64,000 nucleotides of DNA from Mycoplasmopsis pullorum (GTDB taxonomy: Bacteria; Bacillota_I; Bacilli_A; Mycoplasmatales; Metamycoplasmataceae). Shown here in pieces: positions 37,209 to 46,483 of this stretch; position 1 is the first letter of the stretch, and each line of letters opens with the position of its first letter. The DNA lies in contig NZ_CP017813.1 of assembly GCF_001900245.1 (NCBI RefSeq), positions 1-64,000 of the forward strand. The letters are read 5' to 3'. The notes under the pieces are model-generated. The model was not told where the DNA came from. It was given only the letters and a program-made list of their open reading frames with translations, and made no database searches. The position numbers were made by a program, and so were the translations under genes.

Positions 37209-38792
37209 ATGCAGCGTTCTGATATACAGAGAATGGCTCATGATATTTTAGAAAAACAGGTGCTTGAAAATAGCTATATCGAGTATAAGAAATCAGCTCA
37301 ATTTAAAGATAAAATCTTAAAGACAGCATGTGCTTTTGCAAACAATTACATGAATAATGAGATTGGACTGATTTTTATTGGTGTAGAGGAAGTGGATGAT
37401 AAAGAAACAAAAGAAAAGGCCATCCCAAAGCGTCCAATCTCCGGCATTAAAGAAGCAATGATTGAGAGTATTGAAAATCGGCTTAAATCATTACTTTCCT
37501 ACATCACACCTAAAATTAGCTATCAGCTTATTCAAGATAAGATTGATGATGAATACTATATTGTCATTGCTGTTGAGCCAAGCGTAAAAGGGCCATGTCA
37601 AACGACCGAGAAAGCTGAAAAGGATAAGGAGATCGGACTTAAATCTGGAAGATATATTCGAGTTTCAAGAGATTCAAAGCTACCCAATACTACAGAAGAA
37701 TTTGAGCTACTAAAGAAATTTGCAAATTTTAATTTCAGTTCAAGTTTAAATAAAACAGCTACGCTTGATGATTTGAGCTATGAATATATGAAAGAATATC
37801 TTACTTTGACAGGAGCCAAAGAGGATCTTAGAAGTCTTTCTAAAATAGAAATGGCAAAGGCATTAGGATTAATTGATGAAAGTGAATATGGTGGATTTAG
37901 AGCAAAAAACTTTGCTGTTTTGATGTTTTGCGAAAAACCAAATCGCTTTATTCCTAATGCACAAGTAGAAATCATTCGTGAAATTGATGGAACAGATAAG
38001 ATGGAGAGAACAACATTCGATGCTCCAGTATGGTTACAAGCAAAGCAGGTTGTTCGCTACTTTCAAGACAATATCATGCGTTCTTATACTTTACGTTATC
38101 CAGATCACATGGAACACAAGATTATTTATAACTATCCTGTTTCAGCGTTTGAAGAATTAGCAACAAATGCAATTTTACACAAAGAGTACGATGAGGATGA
38201 ATATGTTGGAATCTATGTTTATAAAGATAGAATCTCTTTTGTAAATCCGAATCGTCCACTTCCTCCGGTTACAATTGAAGCTTTGAATAAGGAGAGAAGT
38301 TTTGATAAAAGAGAGTACCTGAATAAAGAATTAAAAGATATGTTTTATGCTTTAGATTTGATTGAATCATATGGTTCTGGAATCAGAAGGACAAAAGAAG
38401 CTATGGAAGCTAATCTTTCCCCTGATATTGTCTTTTTACCAAATGACGATTTAGGAAATTATACAAATGCAATTATTTATATTCAGCCTGAATTCTTAAA
38501 GGATCATTTCTTGGCTAGTACTAACCTAGAAACTGGCCTAGAAATTGGAAAAGAAACTTCCATGAGTAAGCAAATTATTGACTTGATGAGTGCAAATCCG
38601 CATATTACAATCAAGGAACTCGCAGAAAGGATTGGAGCTTCAATTAATGGTGTGAAGTACAATATTAATCTTCTAAAAGAGAATGGAAGAATCACCAGAA
38701 AAGGCTCAACTAAGTCGGGTAAACTAGGACTCGAAATATGGACATTCCATGTTTCGAGTTTTTTTATAGAGTTAGTGAAATGAAACAATTAA
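37209..38792 (+). CDS. AlbA_2/HATPase/HTH putative regulator, foreign, 3' end cut by IS
   Basis: A protein of about 525 residues. An N-terminal AlbA_2 (Schlafen-like) domain at about residues 10-150 includes ENSYIEYKKSAQF and GLIFIGVEE. A HATPase_c_4 region follows at about 300-410 (FEELATNAILHKEYDED, LIESYGSGIRRTKEAM), then a C-terminal winged HTH (TIKELAERIGASINGVKYNI). Such proteins are common in Firmicutes mobile elements. There is no in-frame TGA before the insertion point; the native Trp is TGG, unlike neighbouring genes. The last roughly 20 codons, after 38720, come from the IS end, so the native C-terminus is lost. Under code 4 the frame runs through TGA 38781 to TAA 38790-38792. AAGGTGAGGTG precedes the ATG. 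Confidence 0.75.
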
Positions 38793-40044
38793 AAGAAATA
38801 CAATGATTAGAATTATTTGAAAAATATCACGATTACAAGAACGGAGTTTTAGGCAAAAATGAATTCGAATCTTTTTATCGCTCAATTAGAGGTGTGAGCT
38901 ATTTTGATAATAAGTCACGATACACAAGAAAATATTTCGTATCAAAATATAATAGATATAATTTAGGAATGATTGATTTAAACTCACAAACAGGTAAAGC
39001 TACTAAAAAAGGAAAAGGTACAGGTCGACCAAAAAAGAGAAAAATAACACCAGTAGAAATTGCTAGAAAAGAATGAGAAAAAATGCCAAAAGAGCAATTA
39101 ATTGAAATTTTGGAAATCTTTAAAGATTCTTTTGATAAAAATAATATCGAAGTTGACATATCTAAAGTCAGGAAATCATCAATTTCATCAAGACGTTTAA
39201 GCGTTACCTTTAATAAATCTAAATCAACTATTCATAACATTAAAAATGGTCAAGAGAAAACTAAGAAATTTGTAATAAATAAGAATAAACATGACGTTCT
39301 AATAATCGAAGCATTTAAAAAGAATAAATGCTTGTTTGGAATAGTAAGGTTAGCAAATTATATTAGAGAAAAATATCAAATTTATCTTAATTATAGGACT
39401 TTAGGAAGAATTATGAATAGATTAGGATTGTTCTGTGTAATCCGTATAAAAAGAAAACAAAGAGAACAAAAAGATACAAGTGTTAAATTCTTAGATCTTG
39501 TTCAGCGTGACTACAATGGTGAAAATAATCAAATAATAGCAACAGACGTTACCTACATTCCTGCACCTAGAGATTGTGTAAACAATTTTGTATTTTTATC
39601 TATTGCAATCGACCATAGAAGTAAATATATTGTAAATTACAACATTTCAAAAACAAATGATTTGGAACTTGTTATGAAACATATGTCTAAAATCAAATTT
39701 AACAAAAAATGAATAGCACATTCTGACCATGGATTTCAATATTCATCAAAAAAATATTTAGAATCAATTCAAAACAATAATGGTGTAGTTTCTATGGCGA
39801 GAATTGGAAATTCATTAGATAACCGAGAAGTTGAATATTTTTCTCAATTTTAAAATCTGAGTGTTTAAAATTAATCGACGTGACAAAGATAAATTTTGCC
39901 GAATTAAAATCAATTATCGACAATTTTATACTTTGATACAACAATGAGAGAATTCAATCTTCATTGAAATGAAAAAAACCTCAAGATTTTTGAGGTGTTT
40001 GCGGACAATAAATAAGCTTTTTTCCATTTTCGTTGTCCTAGTTT
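38721..40044 (+). mobile_element. IS3-family-like insertion sequence, copy 1
   Basis: Terminal inverted repeats AAACTAGGAC (38721-38730) and GTCCTAGTTT (40035-40044) extend inward with similarity (CGAAAATGGA / CGAAATATGGACA). Length 1,324 bp. It interrupts the AlbA_2 gene at its left end. The transposase frame is broken near the 3' end. Confidence 0.85.
38780..39853 (+). pseudogene. IS3-like transposase, 3' frameshifted
   Basis: A 357-residue transposase in which the OrfA and OrfB parts are fused in one frame. OrfA has the HTH and the KGKGTGRPKKRK basic patch; OrfB has the rve catalytic residues: Asp in IIATDVTYIPAP, Asp in AHSDHGFQYSS and Glu in SLDNREVEYF. Right after that Glu, a run of five T (six in copy 2) near 39838-39842 shifts the frame, ending at TAA 39851-39853; the intact frame would run to 40009-40011. 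About 50 C-terminal residues are thus lost. Trp residues use TGA, so the element is mycoplasma-adapted. Confidence 0.8.
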
Positions 40045-40223
40045 ACAAAAAATGGTATTTTATTATTATTTGTTGTTATATTGTAGATTAACTCTAGAAA
40101 TCGTTGTTTTTGACTAAAAAGCGGGATTTTGTTACTTTGTAAAGAAAAATAAACCAGCAGTTTAAATTTTCCTGATTAGGATTTTATCATTCAGATTATA
40201 AAAAAGAATTCTATATATCATTA

Positions 40224-41144
40224 TTATTTTAAATTGAATATTTCTTTTATTTGTTTTCTTAATTCTCCTGATTTTGCTGTTTGATAATTCATTAATAAGA
40301 TGTTGTTAAAAGCTTTTTCTAGAAGATTTTCTTGCACAGTTTGTCAAAAATAACCGTCTGTTATTAAAATAAATTCTATATTGTTATTATTTAATTCTTG
40401 TTTTCTATTTATATAACTATCAATTGTCTCTTGTGGTTTTGAACCAGCAGAACCATAGAAATTAACTTCAATATTTAAAAATGTGTTACCTTTATATAGG
40501 ATAAAATCAGGTTTTTTACCTGAAATGTTATTGTTTATTCTTATATTGAAATTTTCTAGATTTTTAAACTTATTTTGAACTAATAAATTAATATCGTAAT
40601 CTTTGCATATAGATTCAATTATTTCTTTGCACATTTCTTCAAAAACTAAACCACTTCTATTTTTTCTACCATTACTATCTAAACCAACCAAAACACCAGT
40701 AATATAATCATAAACACTTTTTTCTATAATTTCTTGAAACAATTTTTTTAATCCTATTTTTTCGAAAAATCTATAATATATCTCTTTTTCTTTTTCATTT
40801 ATACCTTTTTTTGCTTTTTTTATAGAAAAATCAAATTCTTCCACAAAACCATCTTCATTTAAAACCTCAAGGTTTGAATTACCTAATTTTATTCTTTTTC
40901 TAGAGTCTTTCGAAATTGCGATTAATAAAGGAAAAACAGTTATTACAGTAGGCACTTTTTCTAGTAATTCAAAAAATTTGTTCTTAAAATCATTGCATTT
41001 TATTAATGAATTCATAGCGTTGATTTCAATGCTATTTTCTATTTGACTTGTTACGTTGTCTCAGTTAACAAAATAATCATATTTTTTGTTTTTTGTCAAT
41101 AAAGTTTTGACAAATAGTTTTTCATTTATTTGATTCTTTTTCAT
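40224..41144 (-). CDS. Type II restriction endonuclease, DpnII/MboI family
   Basis: A 306-residue enzyme predicted to cut GATC. The PD-(D/E)xK core is KKPDFILYKGNTFLNIEVNFY, then GSAGSKPQETIDSY; the EVNFY-GSK-ET arrangement is characteristic of the DpnII/MboI group. Length is normal. The gene is extremely AT-rich with very high Lys, Asn and Ile, and contains TGA Trp codons (for example FVNWDN), so it came from within the Mollicutes or is long adapted. Its ATG lies 94 bases after the methyltransferase stop, on the same strand, the normal order for this system. The gap of 180 bases between IS copy 1 and this gene shows no other feature. Confidence 0.85.
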
Positions 41145-41238
41145 TTTTTAATACCTATTTTTAAGTTTTTTATAAACTAATTATTTTTTTTAATTGTTAT
41201 ATACAATAAATTTTAAATAAAAATATAACTATTTGCAA

Positions 41239-42066
41239 CTAATATTCATAATTAGTAATTATAACTTCAAATCCTTTTCTATTTTTACCGTCACTATTTA
41301 CATTTCTTTTGACATTAACTGTTTCTATATTATATTCAGAATATAAATCTCTAATTAAATCAGTATTATGATTTGTTAGCATTACAAAACATCCTTTTTC
41401 ATCAAGAGTTTTAAATACTTTTGACAACCTAATATGACTTTCTAAATTAAAACCTTCTTTTGTATAAGATTCAAATGTGTTTGAATTTAAAGGAACATAA
41501 GGACTATCTATGAAGATAAAATCTCCTTTTTGAGCTTGTTTCAAACTTTCTTCAAAATCTAAATTAGAAATTTCTACATTTTGAAGATAATTACTGATTT
41601 TTAAAATATTTTCTTTGTCATAAGAACGTACTTTGGTTTTATTGTTAAATGGAACATTAAACAAACCTTTTGAATTAACTCTATATATGCCATTAAAACA
41701 TTTTTTGTTTAAAAAAACAAACAATGATGCTAACTCTATATCAAATTCATTTGCTATTATTTTTTTGTTAAATTGTTCTCTTTTCTCGTAAAAAAATTCT
41801 TTAGTGCATTCTTTTTCATCCAGTTCTTTTAAATTTTCTATTAAATGATTCGGGTTAGTTTTTATGACATTAAATGCATTTATAAGAACAGCATTAATAT
41901 CATTTACATATGCCTTTTTGGGTTGTAAATTAAATAAAACTGCCCCTCCACCTAGAAATGGTTCAAAATAATTTTTGATTTTTTTAGGAAGTCTTTTCTT
42001 AATTTCTTCAATTAATTGAGTTTTACCACCTACTCATTTTACAAAAGGTTTAATATCATTTTTCAT
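41239..42066 (-). CDS. Adenine-N6 DNA methyltransferase, Dam/DpnM type (GATC)
   Basis: A 275-residue D12-class methyltransferase. Motif X/start FVKWVGGKTQL, motif I YFEPFLGGGAVLF and motif IV IDSPYVPL are in the alpha-group order of Dam and DpnM. Motif IV reads DSPY where the family usually has DPPY. It would protect GATC sites from the adjacent endonuclease. Trp residue 11 uses TGA. No Shine-Dalgarno sequence is obvious (AAGGATTTACAAG precedes the ATG). The 120 bases upstream to IS copy 2 hold AT-rich promoter-like sequence. Confidence 0.88.
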
Positions 42067-42220
42067 CTTGTAAATCCTTTATATTTTGTTTTATCATTTA
42101 ATTTATATTTTAATATTAAAAATACTTTATTTTTATAAAAATAATTAAAACATTTTTAATAATTAAAAAATAAACTCGAAGTAAAATAAACTAGGACAAC
42201 GAAAATGGACAAAAGCTTAT

Positions 42221-43159
42221 TTATTGTCCGCAAACACCTCAAAAATCTTGAGGTGTTTTTCATTTCAATGAAGATTGAATTCTCTCATTGTTGTATCAAA
42301 GTATAAAATTGTCGATAATTGATTTTAATTCGGAAAAATTTATCTTTGTCACGTCGATTAATTTTAAACACTCAGATTTTAAAATTGAGAAAAAATATTC
42401 AACTTCTCGGTTATCTAATGAATTTCCAATTCTCGCCATAGAAACTACACCATTATTGTTTTGAATTGATTCTAAATATTTTTTTGATGAATATTGAAAT
42501 CCATGGTCAGAATGTGCTATTCATTTTTTGTTAAATTTGATTTTAGACATATGTTTCATAACAAGTTCCAAATCATTTGTTTTTGAAATGTTGTAATTTA
42601 CAATATATTTACTTCTATGGTCGATTGCAATAGATAAAAATACAAAATTGTTTACACAATCTCTAGGTGCAGGAATGTAGGTAACGTCTGTTGCTATTAT
42701 TTGATTATTTTCACCATTGTAGTCACGCTGAACAAGATCTAAGAATTTAACACTTGTATCTTTTTGTTCTCTTTGTTTTCTTTTTCTACGGATTACACAG
42801 AACAATCCTAATCTATTCATAATTCTTCCTAAAGTCCTATAATTAAGATAAATTTGATATTTTTCTCTAATATAATTTGCTAACCTTACTCTTCCAAACA
42901 AGCATTTATTCTTTTTAAATGCTTCGATTATTAGATCGTCATGTTTATTCTTATTTATTACTAATTTATTAGTTTTCTCTTGACCATTTTTAATGTTATG
43001 AATAGTTGATTTAGATTTATTAAAGGTAACGCTTAAACGTCTTGATGAAATTGATGATTTCTCGATTTTAGATATGCCAACTTCAATATTATTTTTATCA
43101 AAAGAATCTTTAAAGATTTCCAAAATTTCAATTAATTGCTCTTTTGGCATTTTTTTCAT
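42221..43159 (-). CDS. IS3-like transposase OrfB (integrase core)
   Basis: A 312-residue rve-domain protein. DDE residues are in ATDVTYIPAP, HSDHGFQYSS and SLDNREVEYFF, with the full C-terminus (ILWYNNERIQSSLKWK) preserved. It overlaps OrfA in the -1 frame; a run of seven A at 43150-43156 is a plausible slippery site for the programmed -1 frameshift known in the IS3 family. Compared with copy 1 it has the canonical FGRVRL where copy 1 has FGIVRL. It is the better candidate for an active copy. Confidence 0.82.
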
Positions 43160-43452
43160 TCTTTTCTAGCAATTTCTACTGGTGTTATTTTTCTCTTTTT
43201 TGGTCGACCTGTACCTTTTCCTTTTTTAGTAGCTTTACCTGTTTGTGAGTTTAAATCAATCATTCCTAAATTATATCTATTATATTTTGATACGAAATAT
43301 TTTCTTGTGTATCGTGACTTATTATCAAAATAGCTCACACCTCTAATTGAGCGATAAAAAGATTCGAATTCATTTTTGCCTAAAACTCCGTTCTTGTAAT
43401 CGTGATATTTTTCAAATAATTCTAATCATTGTATTTCTTTTAATTGTTTCAT
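43132..43452 (-). CDS. IS3-like transposase OrfA
   Basis: A 106-residue protein, MKQLKEIQWLELFEKYHDY at the start, followed by YFDNKSRYTRKYF and the basic KGKGTGRPKKRK region, ending just past the A7 run. It provides the HTH end-binding part; alone it is likely a repressor or helper, and fused to OrfB by frameshifting it would be the transposase. One Trp uses TGA. Confidence 0.75.
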
Positions 43453-43511
43453 TTCACTACCTCCATAAAAAAACTCGAAACATGGAATGTCCATATTTCG
43501 AGTCCTAGTTT

Positions 43512-43930
43512 ATCCAGAGGATGGTTTTTATATTATTGAAACCAATATTCTTAACTTAACACCAGCAAGAGCTAATGAAATTTATAAAAGACAATGAAAA
43601 GTAGAAGAAAACTTTAGAACACTGAAATCTTCTTTACAAGTTAGACCTGTATTTGTACACAGCGAAAAACACATACTAGCACATCTTTTATTGTGTTTTA
43701 TTGCTCTCGTTGTTTTAAAATATTCTCTTTACAAATTAAAAAATTATTATAAAAGCAACGGAGAAATACAAAGAGTGACTTTAGATCTGTTTATTGATTC
43801 TTTAAGGATGATGACAATTACAAGAAAAGAAATTGATGGTAAGGTTGTTCAGGAAATAATAAATGATTTAGATGAAAATCATAAAGAAAACATAAAAATT
43901 TACAAAGACTTTATTGCATGCATGACGTAA
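43512..43930 (+). pseudogene. IS1634/IS4-type transposase, C-terminal relic
   Basis: About 138 codons remain in frame from the IS boundary. DGFYIIETNILNLTP, then IYKRQWKVEENFRTLKSSL (with the catalytic Glu of the YREK-like region) and HSEKHILAHLLLCFIALVV match the C-terminus of IS1634-type transposases. The N-terminal part is absent and is not found on the other side of the cassette, so the original element was cut and rearranged. TGA is used for Trp. Confidence 0.8.
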
Positions 43931-43955
43931 TTCTATGTGTGTAATTTTAATCACG

Positions 43956-43996
43956 AAAAAACAAATACGCCTATATCGTAGGCGTATTTGTTTTTT
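43956..43996 (+). terminator. Terminator after IS1634 relic
   Basis: An 18-bp perfect stem (43956-43973 with 43979-43996), GC-containing, ending in TTTTTT. From 43997 to 44182 I see only AT-rich sequence and the -10 box of the next gene. Confidence 0.85.
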
Positions 43997-44182
43997 ATGC
44001 TTGAGTAACTTGGAAACTCAGGACGATAATGCTTAAATTCTAAGTATTTCGTCTTTTTTTCTTTATTGTTAAAATTTTGACCTATAGGCCGCAAAAGGCT
44101 TATGTGAAATTATTACCTTAGGAATTTTATTTTATTAACAAATGAGAAATAGTTGTTAAATTTAATATAATTAAAAGATAAT

Positions 44183-45040
44183 ATGAAAATGAAAATCTTT
44201 GAATCAATTATTATAAAAAATAATTTTAAACCTTCTGATATTGATAACTATATTATTAACTATATTGAAACAAATCCAAAAGAGTTCGCTCAGATGACTC
44301 AGAGTGAAATTTGCGAGCGTATTTTTGTTTCACAAACGGCCGTTTCGCGTTTTGCAAAAAAAATCGGTTTTTCGACCTTTAAACACTTACAAATTTATGT
44401 AGCAGCATATTTAGAAAAATATCAACCAAAAAACGATATTACACTACGAGAATTAGATAGTTTAGAAAACATCAAGAAAAATGTTTTTGATCAATATACC
44501 AATTTAATTAAAATGGTTTTTACCAGCATTGATAACAAACAAATTCAGATTTTAGTTAATTTAATTGCAAATAATAAAAATATCGTTATTTTTGGTATTG
44601 GAACTTCCTACATGATGGGAAAGTATTTTGCTGAACAATTATTAAAAGTCGGAGTGCATTCAGTTGTATTTAACACTATTTATGACTTTGTTGATTTTTA
44701 TCCGAGTGCATTAGATAATAACCATAATTTTTTAATCATTTCGCAAAATTTTGCAAATACTGACTGCGTCAAGGTTGCTAAAATCTTAAAAAGAGACATG
44801 ATCAACTTTTCTTTAATTACTAAAAACAAGAGTGAAGCGCTAAAAAATGATACAAAAATAAATTTAATTACCTATTCTACTTTTATTACTAAAAATATTC
44901 AATTTAGTATTACAAACAAAATTGCAATTCTGATGATTTTAGATATAATTCTATTTTCACTATTTCATAAAAAAGATCCAGAATTTAAAAATATTTCGTT
45001 AGCTCAAGAGGTCTTAAAAGCTTCAATTATTGATGAATAA
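44183..45040 (+). CDS. RpiR-family regulator of glycosaminoglycan operon
   Basis: A 285-residue HTH-SIS regulator. The N-terminal HTH (MTQSEICERIFVSQTAVSRF, about residues 39-58) and the SIS domain (IVIFGIGTSYMMGKYFAEQL, about 134-153; then NFANTDCVKVAK) are clear. TATAAT at 44166-44171 is 11 bases from the ATG and no ribosome-binding site is seen, so translation may be leaderless. It lies directly before the hyaluronan operon, same strand, separated by a terminator, as sugar regulators of this family often do. The effector is likely a phosphorylated sugar, perhaps GlcNAc-6-phosphate or KDPG; this is inference. Confidence 0.87.
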   Translation: MKMKIFESIIIKNNFKPSDIDNYIINYIETNPKEFAQMTQSEICERIFVSQTAVSRFAKKIGFSTFKHLQIYVAAYLEKYQPKNDITLRELDSLENIKKNVFDQYTNLIKMVFTSIDNKQIQILVNLIANNKNIVIFGIGTSYMMGKYFAEQLLKVGVHSVVFNTIYDFVDFYPSALDNNHNFLIISQNFANTDCVKVAKILKRDMINFSLITKNKSEALKNDTKINLITYSTFITKNIQFSITNKIAILMILDIILFSLFHKKDPEFKNISLAQEVLKASIIDE

Positions 45041-45070
45041 AATATTCTCATTTAGATTCTCAAAATAATA

Positions 45071-45097
45071 AAACAGGTAAAAAATACCTGTTTTTTT
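45071..45097 (+). terminator. Terminator of RpiR gene
   Basis: AAACAGGTA (45071-45079) pairs with TACCTGTTT (45085-45093) and continues into TTTT. Confidence 0.8.
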
Positions 45098-45106
45098 CAT
45101 ATTCTA

Positions 45107-45119
45107 GCATAAAATATGC
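45107..45119 (+). promoter_or_regulatory. Candidate operator of glycosaminoglycan operon
   Basis: GCATA-AAA-TATGC is a perfect dyad 53 bases before the first ATG of the operon, between the RpiR terminator and the start. AT-rich -10-like sequence (AAATAAAATTA) lies downstream of it. Binding by the neighbouring RpiR protein is inferred from position only. Confidence 0.4.
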
Positions 45120-45171
45120 ATTAAAAAATAGGATGAAAACTATCAAATAAAATTATTTGTAGGAGGTCAAA

Positions 45172-45648
45172 ATGTCAGCAGAAAAAGTTAAAAAATATGT
45201 TAAGTATTTAATTTTTATTTTACTTTTAATAAACCTAATAGGTGTGTACTTTATGTTCACTGGTCAATTCGGTGATGGTGATCACAACCAAGACTCTGCT
45301 AAGTCTGGTCACATCTTAGATATTTTAATTAATATTCCTAGAAGTTTAGGATGATTATCAATTGTCTTATTAGGTGCTGGTTGAATTCTTTGAGAATTCG
45401 CTATTGCAAAATCAGGTAAAAAAATTTATGCTTACGTTTCTATCGTTTTATTCGTTGTTCAAGCATTTGTGACATTTGAATTATTAAGCTTTATTGGAGT
45501 TGGGGTTGGTGCTATTTTAATGATAGTTTACTCACACTTCTTTATTGCGAAAACAAATAATGTTACAGCTGGTGAAGTTGCTCGGGACAACGTTGAAAAA
45601 AATGGAAAAAGTGCTAAAAAATTATTAAGTTTTGGAAAGGATAAATAA
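45172..45648 (+). CDS. Membrane protein heading glycosaminoglycan operon
   Basis: A 158-residue protein with a strong AGGAGGT ribosome-binding site 5 bases upstream. Four predicted membrane helices: YLIFILLLINLIGVYFMF, the SLGWLSIVLLGAGWILWEF stretch, YAYVSIVLFVVQAFVTFELL and IGVGVGAILMIVYSHFF. Between the first two is a hydrophilic, Asp/His-rich loop (GQFGDGDHNQDSAKSGH), and the C-terminus is basic and cytosolic. I do not recognise the family. It ends 3 bases before kduI, so it is part of the pathway operon; a transport or membrane-organising role is possible but not shown. Confidence 0.7.
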
Positions 45649-45651
45649 TAA

Positions 45652-46482
45652 ATGAAAACTTATTATGCAAAATCTGCAGAAGAAGTTAAAACATTAGATA
45701 CAAATAAATTAAGAGAAAACTTTTTAGTTGAAAATTTATTTGTCGATGAAAAAATTCAATTAAACTATCTTCACTACGATCGTATCATCGCATTTGGTGC
45801 TAAACCGGTTCACGAAACATTAAACTTAGAATTAAGTAGTGAAATTGGTTCAAAATTCTTCTTAGAAAGAAGAGAATGTGGAATCATTAATCTTGGTGGA
45901 GCTGGAGAAATCCACTTTGATGGTGGTGTGGAAGTTTTAGAAAATAGAGATGGTTTATATTTACCAGTTGGTAATCAAAAAGTTGCTTTTAAATCACTAG
46001 ATCCAAAGAATCCTGCATTATTCTACGGATTTTCAACATTAGGATTAAAAGAATATCCTGTTACAAAAGTTAATATTAAAGAAGCTAAAGCAATCCATTT
46101 AGGAAGTGCTGCAGAAAGCAATACAAGAACAATTTATCAATTTTTCCATCCAAATGTTTGTCAAACAAACTCGCTATTAATGGGGATGACAATCTTAGAA
46201 CCTAATAATATGTGAAACACAATGCCTTGTCATACACATGAAAGAAGAACAGAATGTTATCTATACTTTGACTTAAGTGAAGAACATCGTGTTTTCCACT
46301 TCATGGGGCAACCACAAGAAACAAGACATTTAGTTGTTAAAAACAATGATTTTGTTATATCACCATCATGATCAATTCACTCAGGTGTTGGAACATCAAA
46401 TTACTCATTTATCTGGGCTATGGGAGGTGAGAATTTAGATTATACCGACATGCAAGGTGTTAAAACTAAAGATCTAAAATAA
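45652..46482 (+). CDS. kduI: 5-keto-4-deoxyuronate isomerase
   Basis: A 276-residue cupin that isomerises 4-deoxy-5-threo-hexosulose uronate, released from the unsaturated uronic acid, to 3-deoxy-D-glycero-2,5-hexodiulosonate. The zinc-binding block [17 protein letters not shown] (about residues 192-207) matches the KduI signature, and the C-terminal [21 protein letters not shown] is typical. Full length. It contains one TGG Trp codon (near 46408) amid TGA codons. It follows the membrane protein and precedes the hydrolase that makes its substrate. Confidence 0.93.
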
Positions 46483-46483
46483 A

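Larger units (their letters stand above)
38721..43511. mobile_element. IS-flanked restriction-modification cassette
   Basis: Two 1,324-bp IS3-like copies in opposite orientation (38721-40044 plus, 42188-43511 minus) bracket 2.1 kb holding only a methyltransferase and a GATC-type endonuclease gene. The whole has the form of an inverted-repeat composite transposon. I see no clear short direct repeat at the outer boundaries, so movement as a unit is not proven. The copies differ at several residues and carry different frameshifts, so they are not a very recent duplication. Confidence 0.6.
42188..43511 (-). mobile_element. IS3-family-like insertion sequence, copy 2
   Basis: The same 1,324-bp element as copy 1, inverted, with ends AAACTAGGAC (42188-42197) and GTCCTAGTTT (43502-43511). 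It abuts an IS1634-type transposase fragment on its right. The transposase is split into OrfA and OrfB by a frame change at A7, and the 3' end is intact. Confidence 0.85.

Noticed and set aside
38721-43511. Target-site duplication proving cassette transposition
   Set aside because: I compared the flanks (...GGGT before the left end, ATCC after the right end) and found no matching direct repeat, so only the layout supports a composite element.
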